64,000 nt of DNA from Myroides odoratimimus (GCF_001485415.1 NZ_BCMQ01000017.1:1-64000), one strand, 5' to 3'; counted from the stretch's first letter, positions 36,957-46,256 are shown. A program made the numbers and translations. The notes: a model not told the origin generated them from the letters alone.

Positions 36957-38006
36957 TTATTTCTTGTAAAGCGTATTCTTATACTTAGTGACTTGATTGG
37001 CTGTCTCATTGTCTCCTGTAGAGGTGAAATATTTAATCACCGTATCTAAGAATTTTTCAGTCGGTTTAAAATCATAATGCATCTGTTTATTCAGCTGATC
37101 GAAAGTTTCTTCTAAGAGTGTTGGATTGGTCTTTAATTCTTTAAAGTTGATTCGATAGCCGTCAAATATATATCTTAGTCCATCTAGATTTCCTTTTAGT
37201 GGTATACTACCGTGGTCTTCTCCTTCATAGGCTACATATTGATAACTCAGTGTAGTAGGAGTATTAGTACTTAATAATTTATCAAATTCTTTAATCGAAC
37301 TATAATGATCACTTAGGTGACCTTTGTTCTCGCTTTCGCCCACTTGGGTAAGGAATAGTCTTCTGTGTTTAAAGTCTTGGTTTATCCCATCAGTATATTC
37401 TCTTAGTATAACCTTATTATCCCACCATATACTTGGGTCGTGTACGATATAAGCGTTAAACATATCTGTGTAGTTCAGTAGATTGTTTAACGCAGTAATT
37501 CCTCCGAATGAGTGACCGATTAGTATTTTGTAATCCAGTGTTCTGTAGTTGGTATCTACGTAAGTAAAGACTTCTTCCTTTAAGAATTTAAAGAAGGCAT
37601 CATTCCCTCCATTTTCACCTTTTATTTTCTTAGCCTGTTCTGTAGACATCTCCTCACTACTTACTTTAGTAGGAGTCAGATCTCTTGTTCTATTGGTATT
37701 AATCACTCCTACTATGATCATCTCAGGGATAGAAGGGTATGGATATCTACTTAGCTTATCTAGATAGGCTGTTAGATAATTAAAGTTACTTTCTCCATCT
37801 AGTAAGTAGATGACAGGATACTGCTGATTAGGATATTGAGCTTCATTATATCCCGCAGGTAGGTATACTTGTATCTTTCTATCTTCGTTAAGCACTTTAG
37901 ATTGGATTGTATATGTTTTTCCTATTTCTATTGCTTCTTGAGCAGTGATAGGATGAGCAAATAGTAGAGCCAATGGAAATAATAATGTATAGAAAAACTT
38001 CTTCAT
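36957..38006 (-). CDS. secreted alpha/beta-hydrolase (esterase D/Fes-like)
   Basis: A 349-residue protein with a Sec signal peptide (MKKFFYTLLFPLALLFAHPITAQ). It has the alpha/beta-hydrolase nucleophile elbow GHSFGG in KILIGHSFGGITALNNL, the upstream YPVIYLLDGE oxyanion segment and DPSIWWDN, a pattern shared by putative esterases related to enterochelin esterase Fes/IroE. A C-terminal extension of about 80 residues looks helical, with a final KYKNTLYKK. It is probably periplasmic and may hydrolyse a siderophore, carbohydrate ester or lipid ester; no siderophore genes are beside it, so the substrate is open. Confidence 0.88.
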   Translation of the reverse strand: MKKFFYTLLFPLALLFAHPITAQEAIEIGKTYTIQSKVLNEDRKIQVYLPAGYNEAQYPNQQYPVIYLLDGESNFNYLTAYLDKLSRYPYPSIPEMIIVGVINTNRTRDLTPTKVSSEEMSTEQAKKIKGENGGNDAFFKFLKEEVFTYVDTNYRTLDYKILIGHSFGGITALNNLLNYTDMFNAYIVHDPSIWWDNKVILREYTDGINQDFKHRRLFLTQVGESENKGHLSDHYSSIKEFDKLLSTNTPTTLSYQYVAYEGEDHGSIPLKGNLDGLRYIFDGYRINFKELKTNPTLLEETFDQLNKQMHYDFKPTEKFLDTVIKYFTSTGDNETANQVTKYKNTLYKK

Positions 38007-38038
38007 GATATAGATAATGATTGTTTTGTGTTTGAGTA

Positions 38039-38046
38039 CAAATATA
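38039..38046 (-). promoter_or_regulatory. candidate esterase promoter core TATATTTG
   Basis: An exact TAnnTTTG match on the - strand, 33 nt upstream of the esterase ATG at 38006. No TTG is evident at the -33 position. Confidence 0.4.
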
Positions 38047-38148
38047 AGTCCTTATTTATACTTGTTCTAATTTGTGAAATTATAATTCCTTTTAGAGGAC
38101 AAATAATATGTAGTTATTATCTTGTGCGGATTAAAGAGACGGTTGAAA

Positions 38149-38763
38149 ATGAATAGATTAATTATTGTTTTTGTTGCACTTATTAGTGCATTTTGTGCTT
38201 TTGGCCAAAGCGCAAAAAAACCAATAGAGATTAAGGTGTTAGACTCCACTGTGAAGGATAATAGCCTAGCTACTATTGTAGTAATGAATAACTCTAATGA
38301 TACATATTGGTTTCCGTGGGATACTTCAGAGTTAGCTTATGGAGCTAGTGTAGGAAGTACGTATGAGAACCAAGTATATGTGTTGAGACAGAGAGTGTAT
38401 AATAAGGCAAGTCATATCGATGAGCCGATGCTGATGAGTGGGGATTATGATTCGGACGGTTTATTAACGAAGTGGCAAGAGAAGCTAAAAACAAAGAAGG
38501 TAACAGACTATGTGATCATCAAGCCGAAAAGCTTCGTACAGCTAAGACTTCCTTTTAAATCCGAACTAGCAGTAGCTCCTACTTGGTATGCGTGTAAAGA
38601 TAGTATCAGTGATGGTGGGTATAAGTACTATGTAGCCTATGTGTATAATACGAAGGCTGTAGAGCAGGTACTAAGTCCTAAGCTACTAGAAGAGGTGAAG
38701 AAATTAGGGTATAAAATCTATGAGGCTCCACTAGAGTCTAACAAGGTTCCTATCGTGAAATAA
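38149..38763 (+). CDS. secreted protein of unknown function
   Basis: A 204-residue protein starting at ATG 38149, chosen because it opens a clear signal peptide (MNRLIIVFVALISAFCAFG, cleavage near GQS); a TTG at 38122 in the same frame would add nine charged residues before it and is less likely. The mature part is rich in Tyr, Lys and Val with several strand-like stretches (SLATIVVMNNSNDTYWFP, KSFVQLRLPFKSELAV), which suggests a beta-sandwich or immunoglobulin-like fold. It lacks a lipobox. No domain is recognised. It ends at a strong terminator and is divergent from the esterase. Confidence 0.8.
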   Translation: MNRLIIVFVALISAFCAFGQSAKKPIEIKVLDSTVKDNSLATIVVMNNSNDTYWFPWDTSELAYGASVGSTYENQVYVLRQRVYNKASHIDEPMLMSGDYDSDGLLTKWQEKLKTKKVTDYVIIKPKSFVQLRLPFKSELAVAPTWYACKDSISDGGYKYYVAYVYNTKAVEQVLSPKLLEEVKKLGYKIYEAPLESNKVPIVK

Positions 38764-38765
38764 TA

Positions 38766-38798
38766 AAAAGAGAAGTATATCCCATATACTTCTCTTTT
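38766..38798 (+). terminator. terminator after the secreted protein gene
   Basis: A perfect 15-bp stem AAAAGAGAAGTATAT (38766-38780) / ATATACTTCTCTTTT (38784-38798) with loop CCC, directly after the stop codon. The T-tract is contained in the stem. It would work in both directions. Confidence 0.85.
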
Positions 38799-39117
38799 CG
38801 TCTAAAAAACAGCTGTATAAAAACTTTATACGAATTATTGGCACTGGTAAAAGTACTAATATCTAAATCGATATTATATGATAGTTATCAGTTTGTCTAA
38901 AAACAATATCACTGTAGAGAAATTTACTTTTATTTCATGAACGCTATGATTATAAGAGGGTAGATCAGGTAAGGATATTGTCTATAAATAGCATGTGTTA
39001 TGTTTAGTTAAAGAATATGAGGAAGTAGTGGTTCTTCTGTGCATTTAGTTAGCTTTTAGTCTTATAGCAGTTATGTTGCTTTTGATTCTACACTAGAAGG
39101 GATGTGTCTCCTTCTTC

Positions 39118-39196
39118 AGTCCGTTGTTTTGGTTAAAATAACGGACTTACTACGGACTCATAACGGACTCATAACGGACTCACTACGGACTCAAGG
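39118..39196 (-). repeat. 11-bp tandem repeat plus hairpin element, copy B (inverted)
   Basis: Read on the - strand, five units in a row, GAGTCCGTAGT and GAGTCCGTTAT variants (on + the units ACGGACTnAnn start at 39141, 39152, 39163, 39174 and 39185), lead into a hairpin AGTCCGTT (39118-39125) / AACGGACT (39140-39147) with a 14-nt loop. This repeats the design of copy A at 19299-19361, which also has a 14-nt loop. The two copies face each other about 19.8 kb apart. Sequence outside the array is not clearly conserved. Confidence 0.85.
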
Positions 39197-39387
39197 CGAC
39201 TAAAACTGAATGAAATGTAACAGTATGCAGAAGTAAACTTAGAAGGAAATAGTGGAGGACAGAAGACTGTACTTCTCGACTATACTGACAGTTGTTTTAC
39301 TCTGTACTAAAGAATAGTATATCAATAGGATAAATATACATGATCATAAATTGTAATAAGAGGCGATTAAGTCAAATATTTGATTTA

Positions 39388-39413
39388 TTGACGTATTAGT
39401 TATTTTTACTTTG
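39388..39413 (+). promoter_or_regulatory. candidate promoter of the 39.4-kb small RNA
   Basis: TTG (39388-39390), a spacer of 15-16 nt and TTACTTTG (39406-39413), a 7-of-8 match to TAnnTTTG. The geometry resembles the tuf promoter candidate. It would start a transcript near 39420 that ends at the terminator at 39501-39537. Confidence 0.35.
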
Positions 39414-39419
39414 AATAGT

Positions 39420-39537
39420 GAATAGAACTATAGATTATTATAAGTTAAATTTGCTTGAGAGGTTACAATTATAGTTCACAAGTTATTAAATGTTTTAGAG
39501 AAGAATTGTCTTAGTTAATAAGACAATTCTTTTTTTT
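39420..39537 (+). ncRNA. candidate small RNA with 5' helix and terminator
   Basis: A promoter-like site (39388-39413) is followed by GAACTATA (39425-39432), which pairs with TATAGTTC (39470-39477), and by a strong intrinsic terminator: AAGAATTGTCTTA (39501-39513) / TAAGACAATTCTT (39519-39531), loop GTTAA, then seven Ts. No open reading frame of useful length precedes the terminator, and the upstream gene already has its own terminator at 38766-38798. So the terminator is an orphan that implies an independent transcript of about 115 nt. It could also be an attenuated leader for the helicase gene, but that gene has its own promoter core after the terminator. No RNA family is recognised. Confidence 0.45.
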
Positions 39538-39577
39538 ATGTATAGGTGAGATATTTTACTAACTGTAAAATCTAGAT

Positions 39578-39585
39578 TATCTTTG
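39578..39585 (+). promoter_or_regulatory. candidate helicase promoter core TATCTTTG
   Basis: An exact TAnnTTTG match 22 nt before the nuclease-helicase ATG and 40 nt after the orphan terminator, so the gene can be transcribed independently of the upstream small RNA. Confidence 0.4.
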
Positions 39586-39607
39586 ATGTTTAAAACGGAT
39601 ACTGCAC

Positions 39608-42600
39608 ATGCTTGATAATAAATATACTTCCTTATACTTTACCTCATTAGTAGATATTATCAATAATACAGAACTGACTACACGTGCTAAGTACAGACTA
39701 CTTAGAAATCTACTAGAGAAAATATGTAAATATGTAGTAAAGGATGAGGTGATCAGTCTTTCTAATCTATTCTCTCGTCTATCCTTTATATGTAATAAGT
39801 ATAATGCGAGCCGTGTTATCCACAGTTTTAGAATGATCAGTAATGATTTGACTAAGTATGATTCGGCAGAGTTAGATCTATATCTAGAGACCTACTGGAT
39901 GGATGTAAATGATTTTATCTCTTACGTATTTCAGGTGCCTGTACCTGATGCGAATAGGTCATATTACCCATTTCCTATTCAGAGGTTAGCCCTGAAGCAT
40001 AATGAGTTTGAGCAGATTATTGATAAGTTGAGAGTTAATGTATTGGGGATTAAGGATAATTTACTTTTATGTGATGTAGAGAATGCAGAAGATGGACAGC
40101 CTATACGTGTACAGATTAATGAAGAAGGAGTGAATGCTTCATTTAGTTCTATAGAGAAAATATGGAAGGGAGCTACACTACACTTGATTAATATAGGAGT
40201 GGATGATCATCAAATACATCATCCGAAGATATTTATACTAGAACCAGATTACTTAATAGATGTGTCTGCTATAGCAGAATGTTTTCAAGACTATGGGACT
40301 TCTTCATTGAGCTTTATAAAGTCGAAGTTCGATGAGATACCTAATAATAAGTATCTACTCATTGGTAACTTTGCTAATGCTGTCATGGATGAGTTAGTAG
40401 GTGCAGAAGACGCGCAGACAGTAGACTTTAATACAGTCTTTGTCCACCACTTTGAGAACTATCCTTTTGAACATACGGCTTGTCCTGATATATTAGACAT
40501 AGAGCAGTTTAAACAATATCGATATGATTGTGAAACTCATTTTAATACAATCAAGAGAGTGTATCTAGAAGAGTTTGTACACTATGGTATCACGAATGAG
40601 GGAGATATTAATCTAGAGCCGAGTTTTTTGTGTAATACTTATGGGGTACAGGGACGTTTAGACCTTCTTCATAGTATAAAGAAAGATAACCTAAAGACAA
40701 CTATCGTGGAGCTGAAGTCTGGTGGAACGGTCTATCCTGATGACGGGGTAGGGGTGAAACCTAATCACACTGTACAGCTGTATTTATATCACCTCATGCT
40801 ATCTGTGGTATATGATATACCGTATCGAGAGATAGGAAATGAGAAGTATCTGAGTGGTTTTATTTTTTATAGTAAACCAAGAACTAATAATCTTCGTAAA
40901 GATCAGATCAACCTTCGTCGAGTGCAGGCGATATTTGAGTTGAGAAATAGAATAGTACTAAATGAACATATCTTAAAGTCAGATGATCTGGAGAAAGTAG
41001 CGCTGCTACTCCACTATGTAAAAGGGGAGAATATAGTGCGTAACCCTAATCTGAATACCAAGTTTAAAGATATGCTCTATAAGCAGATAGATATGTTTAC
41101 GTCTGTGCTAGAGAAGTGCTCAGCGTTAGAGCGTACTTATTTTTATTCTTTTGTCAGCTTTATCGCAAGAGAACAATACATTAGTAAGTTAGGAGCGAGT
41201 GACTACGAAGGAAGTCACGGATTGGCAAGTTTATGGATAGACAGTGCTGAGGTCAAAAAAGATAAGTATAGTATCTTATATGATTTAGAGATTATAGAGA
41301 ATAAAATCTTTGAAGAAGAGAAGCAAATTATCTTTAGGCGAACATTAGTAGATGACTTTGTCAACTTTAGAAAGGGAGATGTCTGTGTATTATATCCTCG
41401 AGATCACGATACTGACACAGCAGTGAAGCATCAGATATTTAAATGTACGATACAGAGTATCACTAAAGAAACGGTAACAGTTGTATTTCGTCATAAACAG
41501 AGAGGGATTAATTACTTTAATCAATATCGCTTATGGGCGCTAGAACGCGACTCTATGGATTCTTCTTTTACGAGTATGTATAAGAGTCTATATGCGTTCA
41601 TGAACGCACCGAAGAATAAGAGAGAGGTAATCCTCAATGTGCTACCTCCTAGACAAGGGATAAATTATGGGTTCTATAAGCCTACTCTTTCTGTAGAGCA
41701 GAATAGAATATTAAATAATGCGTTGTCAGCAGAAGATTACTTTGTACTAAATGGACCTCCTGGTACGGGTAAGACTTCTCATATTATTAAGGAGCTTGTA
41801 GAAGAATTATATACCAATACTAATCAGAATATATTACTTCTAGCCTATACTAATAAGGCTGTGGATGAGCTATGTGGTGCGGTGACGGATGCGCTAGAGC
41901 ATGTATCTGCTATAGATAAGTTTGTGCGTATAGGTAGCCCGTTATCTAGTAGTCAGAAATATGCTGATCATCTAGTCAGCACGATTATTAAGCGAGAGAG
42001 TGAGGCGTTAGAGAAATCGGGTAGGAGATTTACTAGAAATGTTTTGTCTAATATCATTCGTAATAATAGAGTGTTTCTGTCTACAGTAGCTACTATGTCT
42101 AGTAAGAATGATGTGTTCAAGCTAAAGAAATTTGATACGGTTATCATAGATGAAGCTTCTCAGATATTAGAACCTCAGATTATAGGGTTATTGCCGAAGT
42201 GTAAAAGGTTTATTATGATTGGTGACCACAAACAACTGCCTGCGATAGTGGTACAGAGTGATACATTGTCTAAGACTAATAATCCTCTGCTAGAACAGAT
42301 AGGACTAGCGGATAGACGCAATTCATTATTCGAACGATTATATAACTTCTGTGAACTGAATAAACTTAGTTATGCACATGATACATTGACCTATCAAGGG
42401 CGTATGCATAGAGAGATAGCGGCATTTCCTAATATAGCATTCTATGAAGGCAAACTAAAAGAGGCATATACATTAGAGAATTTAACTAGAGTAGCTAAAA
42501 ATAGTCTGGAGAGACAAGTAGCTCCGTTAAACTTAAAGCCTGTAGATGATGATCTATTAAGTGCAATACTAGCACAGAAGAGAGTCCTCTTTGTCAATGT

Positions 42601-43084
42601 GGAAGAACACCACGCAGGACAACAAAAGAAAACAAGTGAGAAAGAAGCTGACTTCGTAGTTCAATTATTACAAAAGATAGAACAACTTTATCAACTAAAT
42701 GGTCGTAGTGCAGATTTGACTAAGCGAGTAGGAATTATAGCTCCGTTTAAGAATCAGATAGCCCTGATTAAAAATAAGCTAGAAGGTAGTGATATTCTAA
42801 ATGCTGGAGATATAGTAGTCGATACAGTAGAACGCTTTCAGGGAGGGCAGAGAGATATTATTATTTATTCGTTTACCATTAATGAAGTACTTCAGCTAGA
42901 TGGGGTAGTGAGTCTTAATGAGGATCAGTCAGTAGACCGTAAGTTAAATGTGGCTCTGACTCGTGCAAAAGAGCAAATGATTATCATCGGTAATGCTGAG
43001 GTGCTTAGTCATAATAGTATATATAAAGAGATGGTCACTCATATTAAAGAACAAGGAGGTTACTTCGAATACGATAGTTTATAG
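39608..43084 (+). CDS. Dna2-like PD-(D/E)XK nuclease / SF1 helicase
   Basis: A 1158-residue DNA-processing protein. An N-terminal region of unknown fold (1-300) precedes a Cas4/RecB-type nuclease: Glu337, GRLD (349-352), ELK (368-370) and QLYLY (390-394), the last being the QxxxY motif of this superfamily. The C-terminal superfamily 1 helicase has Walker A GPPGTGKT (716-723), DEAS (848-851), and GGQRD and NVALTRAKEQMII near the end. This order, nuclease then SF1B helicase, is that of eukaryotic Dna2 and some bacterial repair or defence proteins. Iron-sulfur cysteines are not obvious. It stands alone, preceded by its own promoter core. A role in recombination, repair or phage defence is inferred. 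Confidence 0.85.
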   Translation: MLDNKYTSLYFTSLVDIINNTELTTRAKYRLLRNLLEKICKYVVKDEVISLSNLFSRLSFICNKYNASRVIHSFRMISNDLTKYDSAELDLYLETYWMDVNDFISYVFQVPVPDANRSYYPFPIQRLALKHNEFEQIIDKLRVNVLGIKDNLLLCDVENAEDGQPIRVQINEEGVNASFSSIEKIWKGATLHLINIGVDDHQIHHPKIFILEPDYLIDVSAIAECFQDYGTSSLSFIKSKFDEIPNNKYLLIGNFANAVMDELVGAEDAQTVDFNTVFVHHFENYPFEHTACPDILDIEQFKQYRYDCETHFNTIKRVYLEEFVHYGITNEGDINLEPSFLCNTYGVQGRLDLLHSIKKDNLKTTIVELKSGGTVYPDDGVGVKPNHTVQLYLYHLMLSVVYDIPYREIGNEKYLSGFIFYSKPRTNNLRKDQINLRRVQAIFELRNRIVLNEHILKSDDLEKVALLLHYVKGENIVRNPNLNTKFKDMLYKQIDMFTSVLEKCSALERTYFYSFVSFIAREQYISKLGASDYEGSHGLASLWIDSAEVKKDKYSILYDLEIIENKIFEEEKQIIFRRTLVDDFVNFRKGDVCVLYPRDHDTDTAVKHQIFKCTIQSITKETVTVVFRHKQRGINYFNQYRLWALERDSMDSSFTSMYKSLYAFMNAPKNKREVILNVLPPRQGINYGFYKPTLSVEQNRILNNALSAEDYFVLNGPPGTGKTSHIIKELVEELYTNTNQNILLLAYTNKAVDELCGAVTDALEHVSAIDKFVRIGSPLSSSQKYADHLVSTIIKRESEALEKSGRRFTRNVLSNIIRNNRVFLSTVATMSSKNDVFKLKKFDTVIIDEASQILEPQIIGLLPKCKRFIMIGDHKQLPAIVVQSDTLSKTNNPLLEQIGLADRRNSLFERLYNFCELNKLSYAHDTLTYQGRMHREIAAFPNIAFYEGKLKEAYTLENLTRVAKNSLERQVAPLNLKPVDDDLLSAILAQKRVLFVNVEEHHAGQQKKTSEKEADFVVQLLQKIEQLYQLNGRSADLTKRVGIIAPFKNQIALIKNKLEGSDILNAGDIVVDTVERFQGGQRDIIIYSFTINEVLQLDGVVSLNEDQSVDRKLNVALTRAKEQMIIIGNAEVLSHNSIYKEMVTHIKEQGGYFEYDSL

Positions 43085-43302
43085 TTAACAACAGTGTTTA
43101 TAACTATGTTGATAACCCTGTTAATAAAAATTATTTACGGAGTAAAAATGTTGATAACTCTAGAGATATATTATTCTCTATAATTAATATTTTTTTTGTA
43201 AGTGATTGTATTAGTGGTGTTTGTTTCTTTATTGATATTGAGGTTATCACTGTTTATAATGTGAATAAGATGAATTATAGTTATTAACAATATTGTTGAT
43301 AA
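43083..43302. other. cluster of DnaA-box-like 9-mers (TGTTNATAA)
   Basis: The motif TGTTNATAA occurs at 43095, 43107 and 43119 with exact 12-bp spacing, again at 43149, 43251 and 43294, and inverted (TTATTAACA) at 43281. TGTGAATAA at 43260-43268 is the reverse complement of TTATTCACA, a perfect match to the DnaA box TTATNCACA. An AT-rich stretch with no G or C over long runs lies at 43161-43198. This resembles an origin-type or DnaA-titration site. The gap is between convergent genes, and rpoBC would run head-on to a fork leaving here, which argues against a chromosomal origin. Identity is inferred. Confidence 0.4.
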
Positions 43303-43353
43303 CTATAGAGGTGCTACCTAGTAGCTTTGGTCAAAAAGAACATAGTAGAGCAT

Positions 43354-43384
43354 AAAAAAACGCCATCGTAGTGATGGCGTTTTC
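43354..43384 (-). terminator. gcvP terminator (bidirectional)
   Basis: AAAACGCCATC (43357-43367) pairs with GATGGCGTTTT (43373-43383) around GTAGT, with an extra run of As on the left that becomes Ts on the - strand. It ends gcvP 22 nt after its stop. Confidence 0.9.
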
Positions 43385-43406
43385 TGTATAGATAAATCAG
43401 TTAAGA

Positions 43407-46256
43407 TTAGTTCTCCATATAAACTTCGATAGGAGCACAAGAACAAATTAAGTTTCTGTCACCGTAAGCATCGTCAATACGACGTACAGTAGGCCATAAT
43501 TTGTTTTCAGCTACATAAGGAAGTGGGTAAGCAGCTTTCTGTCTTGAGTATGGAAGATCCCAGTTATCAGCAGTTAATAATGCTAATGTGTGAGGAGCAT
43601 TCTTAAGCTCGTTCACAGGGTTCTCGATAGTTGCATTCTCAATTTCTTGACGGATAGAAGCCATCGCATCACAGAATCTGTCAAGCTCTTCTTTGCTCTC
43701 ACTTTCTGTTGGTTCGATCATTAATGTACCAGCAACAGGGAAAGATACTGTAGGAGCGTGGAAACCGTAATCGATAAGACGTTTAGCGATATCTGTTACT
43801 TCAATACCTTTTTCTTTGAACTCACGTACATCAACGATCATCTCGTGTGCAGCACGTCCTTTCTCTCCTGTATAAAGGATAGCGTAGTGCTCTTCAAGAC
43901 GAGTCTTCATGTAGTTAGCATTTAAGATTGCTTGTTGAGTTACTTTCTTAAGACCTTCAGTTCCTAACATAGTGATGTATCCATAAGAGATTAAACATAC
44001 TAATGCAGATCCATAAGGAGCAGCAGAGATAGCAGTGATTCCTTTCTCACCACCTACTTTAACGATAGGGTTAGTTGGTAAGAATGGTACTAAGTGCTCA
44101 GCCACACAGATAGGTCCTACACCAGGTCCACCACCTCCGTGAGGGATAGCGAAAGTCTTGTGTAAGTTTAAGTGACATACATCTGCCCCGATATTAGCAG
44201 GGTTAGTGATTGCCACCTGTGCATTCATATTTGCACCATCCATATATACTTGTCCTCCGTTATCGTGGATGATTTGAGTGATCTCCATGATAGCAGACTC
44301 ATATACACCATGCGTAGATGGGTAAGTAACCATCAGACAAGATAAGTTGTCTTTATATTGTTCAGCTTTAGCTTTTAAGTCAGCCACGTCGATATTACCT
44401 TCTGGAGTAGTTTTAGTCACTACTACTTTCATACCAGCCATTGCTGCAGAAGCAGGGTTAGTACCGTGTGCAGAAGCAGGAATAAGTGCGATATCACGTT
44501 GGAAGTCTCCTCTAGAGTGGTGGTATGCACGGATAGCCATAAGACCAGCGTACTCTCCTTGAGCTCCAGAGTTTGGTTGTAATGTAGTACCAGCAAAACC
44601 AGTAATCACATTTAACTTCTCTTCTAATCCGTGTAACATCTCTAAGTATCCTTGTGCTTGGTCAGCAGGTACGAATGGGTGAACGTTGTTCCACTGTGCA
44701 TTACTCAATGGCAACATCTCAGCAGCAGCATTCAATTTCATTGTACAAGAACCTAAAGAGATCATAGAGTGGTTAAGAGCTAAGTCTTTGCGCTCTAATT
44801 TTTTGATATAACGCATTAACTCCGTCTCAGAGTGGTAGCTGTTAAATGCAGCGTGCTCTAAGAACTTAGAAGTACGTTTTAGTTTATCTTGGTATTTAAC
44901 TTCAGTGCTTAATGCAGTTACTTCTGTAGCTGTCTTACCAGTAGCTTGAGCAAATACATTAACGATAGCGTTAATATCAGCTAACTCTACAGTCTCGTTT
45001 AATGAGATAGAGATAGTGTTTGCATCGATATAGTTGAAGTTAATAGAATTTGCTTCAGCGATAGGTTTCACTTTAGCAGCATCCGCTTTCACTAAGATCG
45101 TGTCGAAGAAGTTAGCGTTAACTTGCTCGATACCTAATTTACCTAATTCAGTAGCTACAGTTACTGCTTTAGCATGGATTAAAGAAGCGATATTAGTCAA
45201 CCCTTTAGGTCCGTGGTAAACAGCGTAGAAACTAGCCATAACAGCTAATAATACTTGAGCAGTACAGATATTAGATGTAGCTTTTTCACGTTTGATATGT
45301 TGCTCACGAGTTTGTAAAGCCATACGTAGAGCGAAGTTACCATCAGCATCTTTAGATACTCCGATGATACGACCTGGCATACTACGTTTATACTCTTCTT
45401 TAGTAGCGAAGAAAGCAGCGTGAGGACCTCCGAATCCTAATGGAATACCAAAGCGTTGAGTAGTACCTACTACTACGTCAGCTCCCATTTCTCCTGGAGG
45501 AGTTAATAATACTAATGACATGATATCAGCAGCTACAGCTACTTTAATGTCTTTTGCTTTTGCTTGGTTGATAAAGTCAGCGTAGTCAGCTACGATACCG
45601 TGTTTACCAGGGTATTGTAAGATCGCTCCGAAGTACTCTTCTGAGAAGTTAAACTCTTCGTGGTTACCTACTACTAACTCTACACCAAATGGAGTAGCAC
45701 GAGTCTGTAATACTGATAAAGTCTGTGGTAATATCTCTTCAGAAACGAAGAACTTCACTACGTTGTTTTTCTTTTGATCTCTTGTTCTTACGTCAAATAA
45801 TAAGATCATTGCTTCTGCTGCTGCTGTAGCCTCATCTAATAATGAAGCATTAGCAATCTCCATACCTGATAACTCGATAACAGTAGTTTGGAAGTTTAAT
45901 AAAGCTTCTAAACGACCTTGAGCTACTTCAGCTTGGTAAGGAGTATAAGCAGTATACCATCCTGGGTTTTCAAATACGTTACGGATAATAGCTGCAGGAA
46001 CTACTGCCTCATTATATCCTAAACCGATGAAAGAACGGAATATTTTATTTTTGTTTCCTAATGCTTGAATGTGAGATAAGTACTCATACTCAGTCATTGC
46101 AGGAGCAAGGTTTAAGTCTTCTTTAAGACGGATTGCGTCTGGGAAAGTTTCGTTGATTAATTGTTCGATGCTATCAGCTTTCACTGTTTTAAGCATTTCT
46201 GCCATATCCTCAGGACGAGGACCAATGTGTCTTAATGCAAATGCGTTTGTTTTCAT
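43407..46256 (-). CDS. gcvP: glycine dehydrogenase (aminomethyl-transferring), P-protein
   Basis: P-protein of the glycine cleavage system: it decarboxylates glycine on pyridoxal phosphate and passes the aminomethyl group to the H-protein lipoyl arm. The 949-residue product is the full-length single-chain form, with both aminotransferase-like halves. The PLP lysine is K700 in LNLHKTFAIPHGGGGPG, and the early FIGLGYNEAVVPA and GWYTAYTPYQAE motifs are intact. Start at 46256 gives MKTNAFALRHIGPRPEDM. gcvT and gcvH are not in the window. It is transcribed singly from a promoter core at 46290-46297 and ends at a strong terminator. Confidence 0.98.
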   Translation of the reverse strand: MKTNAFALRHIGPRPEDMAEMLKTVKADSIEQLINETFPDAIRLKEDLNLAPAMTEYEYLSHIQALGNKNKIFRSFIGLGYNEAVVPAAIIRNVFENPGWYTAYTPYQAEVAQGRLEALLNFQTTVIELSGMEIANASLLDEATAAAEAMILLFDVRTRDQKKNNVVKFFVSEEILPQTLSVLQTRATPFGVELVVGNHEEFNFSEEYFGAILQYPGKHGIVADYADFINQAKAKDIKVAVAADIMSLVLLTPPGEMGADVVVGTTQRFGIPLGFGGPHAAFFATKEEYKRSMPGRIIGVSKDADGNFALRMALQTREQHIKREKATSNICTAQVLLAVMASFYAVYHGPKGLTNIASLIHAKAVTVATELGKLGIEQVNANFFDTILVKADAAKVKPIAEANSINFNYIDANTISISLNETVELADINAIVNVFAQATGKTATEVTALSTEVKYQDKLKRTSKFLEHAAFNSYHSETELMRYIKKLERKDLALNHSMISLGSCTMKLNAAAEMLPLSNAQWNNVHPFVPADQAQGYLEMLHGLEEKLNVITGFAGTTLQPNSGAQGEYAGLMAIRAYHHSRGDFQRDIALIPASAHGTNPASAAMAGMKVVVTKTTPEGNIDVADLKAKAEQYKDNLSCLMVTYPSTHGVYESAIMEITQIIHDNGGQVYMDGANMNAQVAITNPANIGADVCHLNLHKTFAIPHGGGGPGVGPICVAEHLVPFLPTNPIVKVGGEKGITAISAAPYGSALVCLISYGYITMLGTEGLKKVTQQAILNANYMKTRLEEHYAILYTGEKGRAAHEMIVDVREFKEKGIEVTDIAKRLIDYGFHAPTVSFPVAGTLMIEPTESESKEELDRFCDAMASIRQEIENATIENPVNELKNAPHTLALLTADNWDLPYSRQKAAYPLPYVAENKLWPTVRRIDDAYGDRNLICSCAPIEVYMEN

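Noticed and set aside
38122..38148. TTG start at 38122 for the secreted protein
   Set aside because: It adds nine residues with several positive charges ahead of a complete signal peptide starting at 38149.
43083..43302. Chromosomal replication origin
   Set aside because: The box array is suggestive, but no dnaA is nearby and rpoBC points toward it, so a full origin call is not supported; kept only as a DnaA-box-like cluster.
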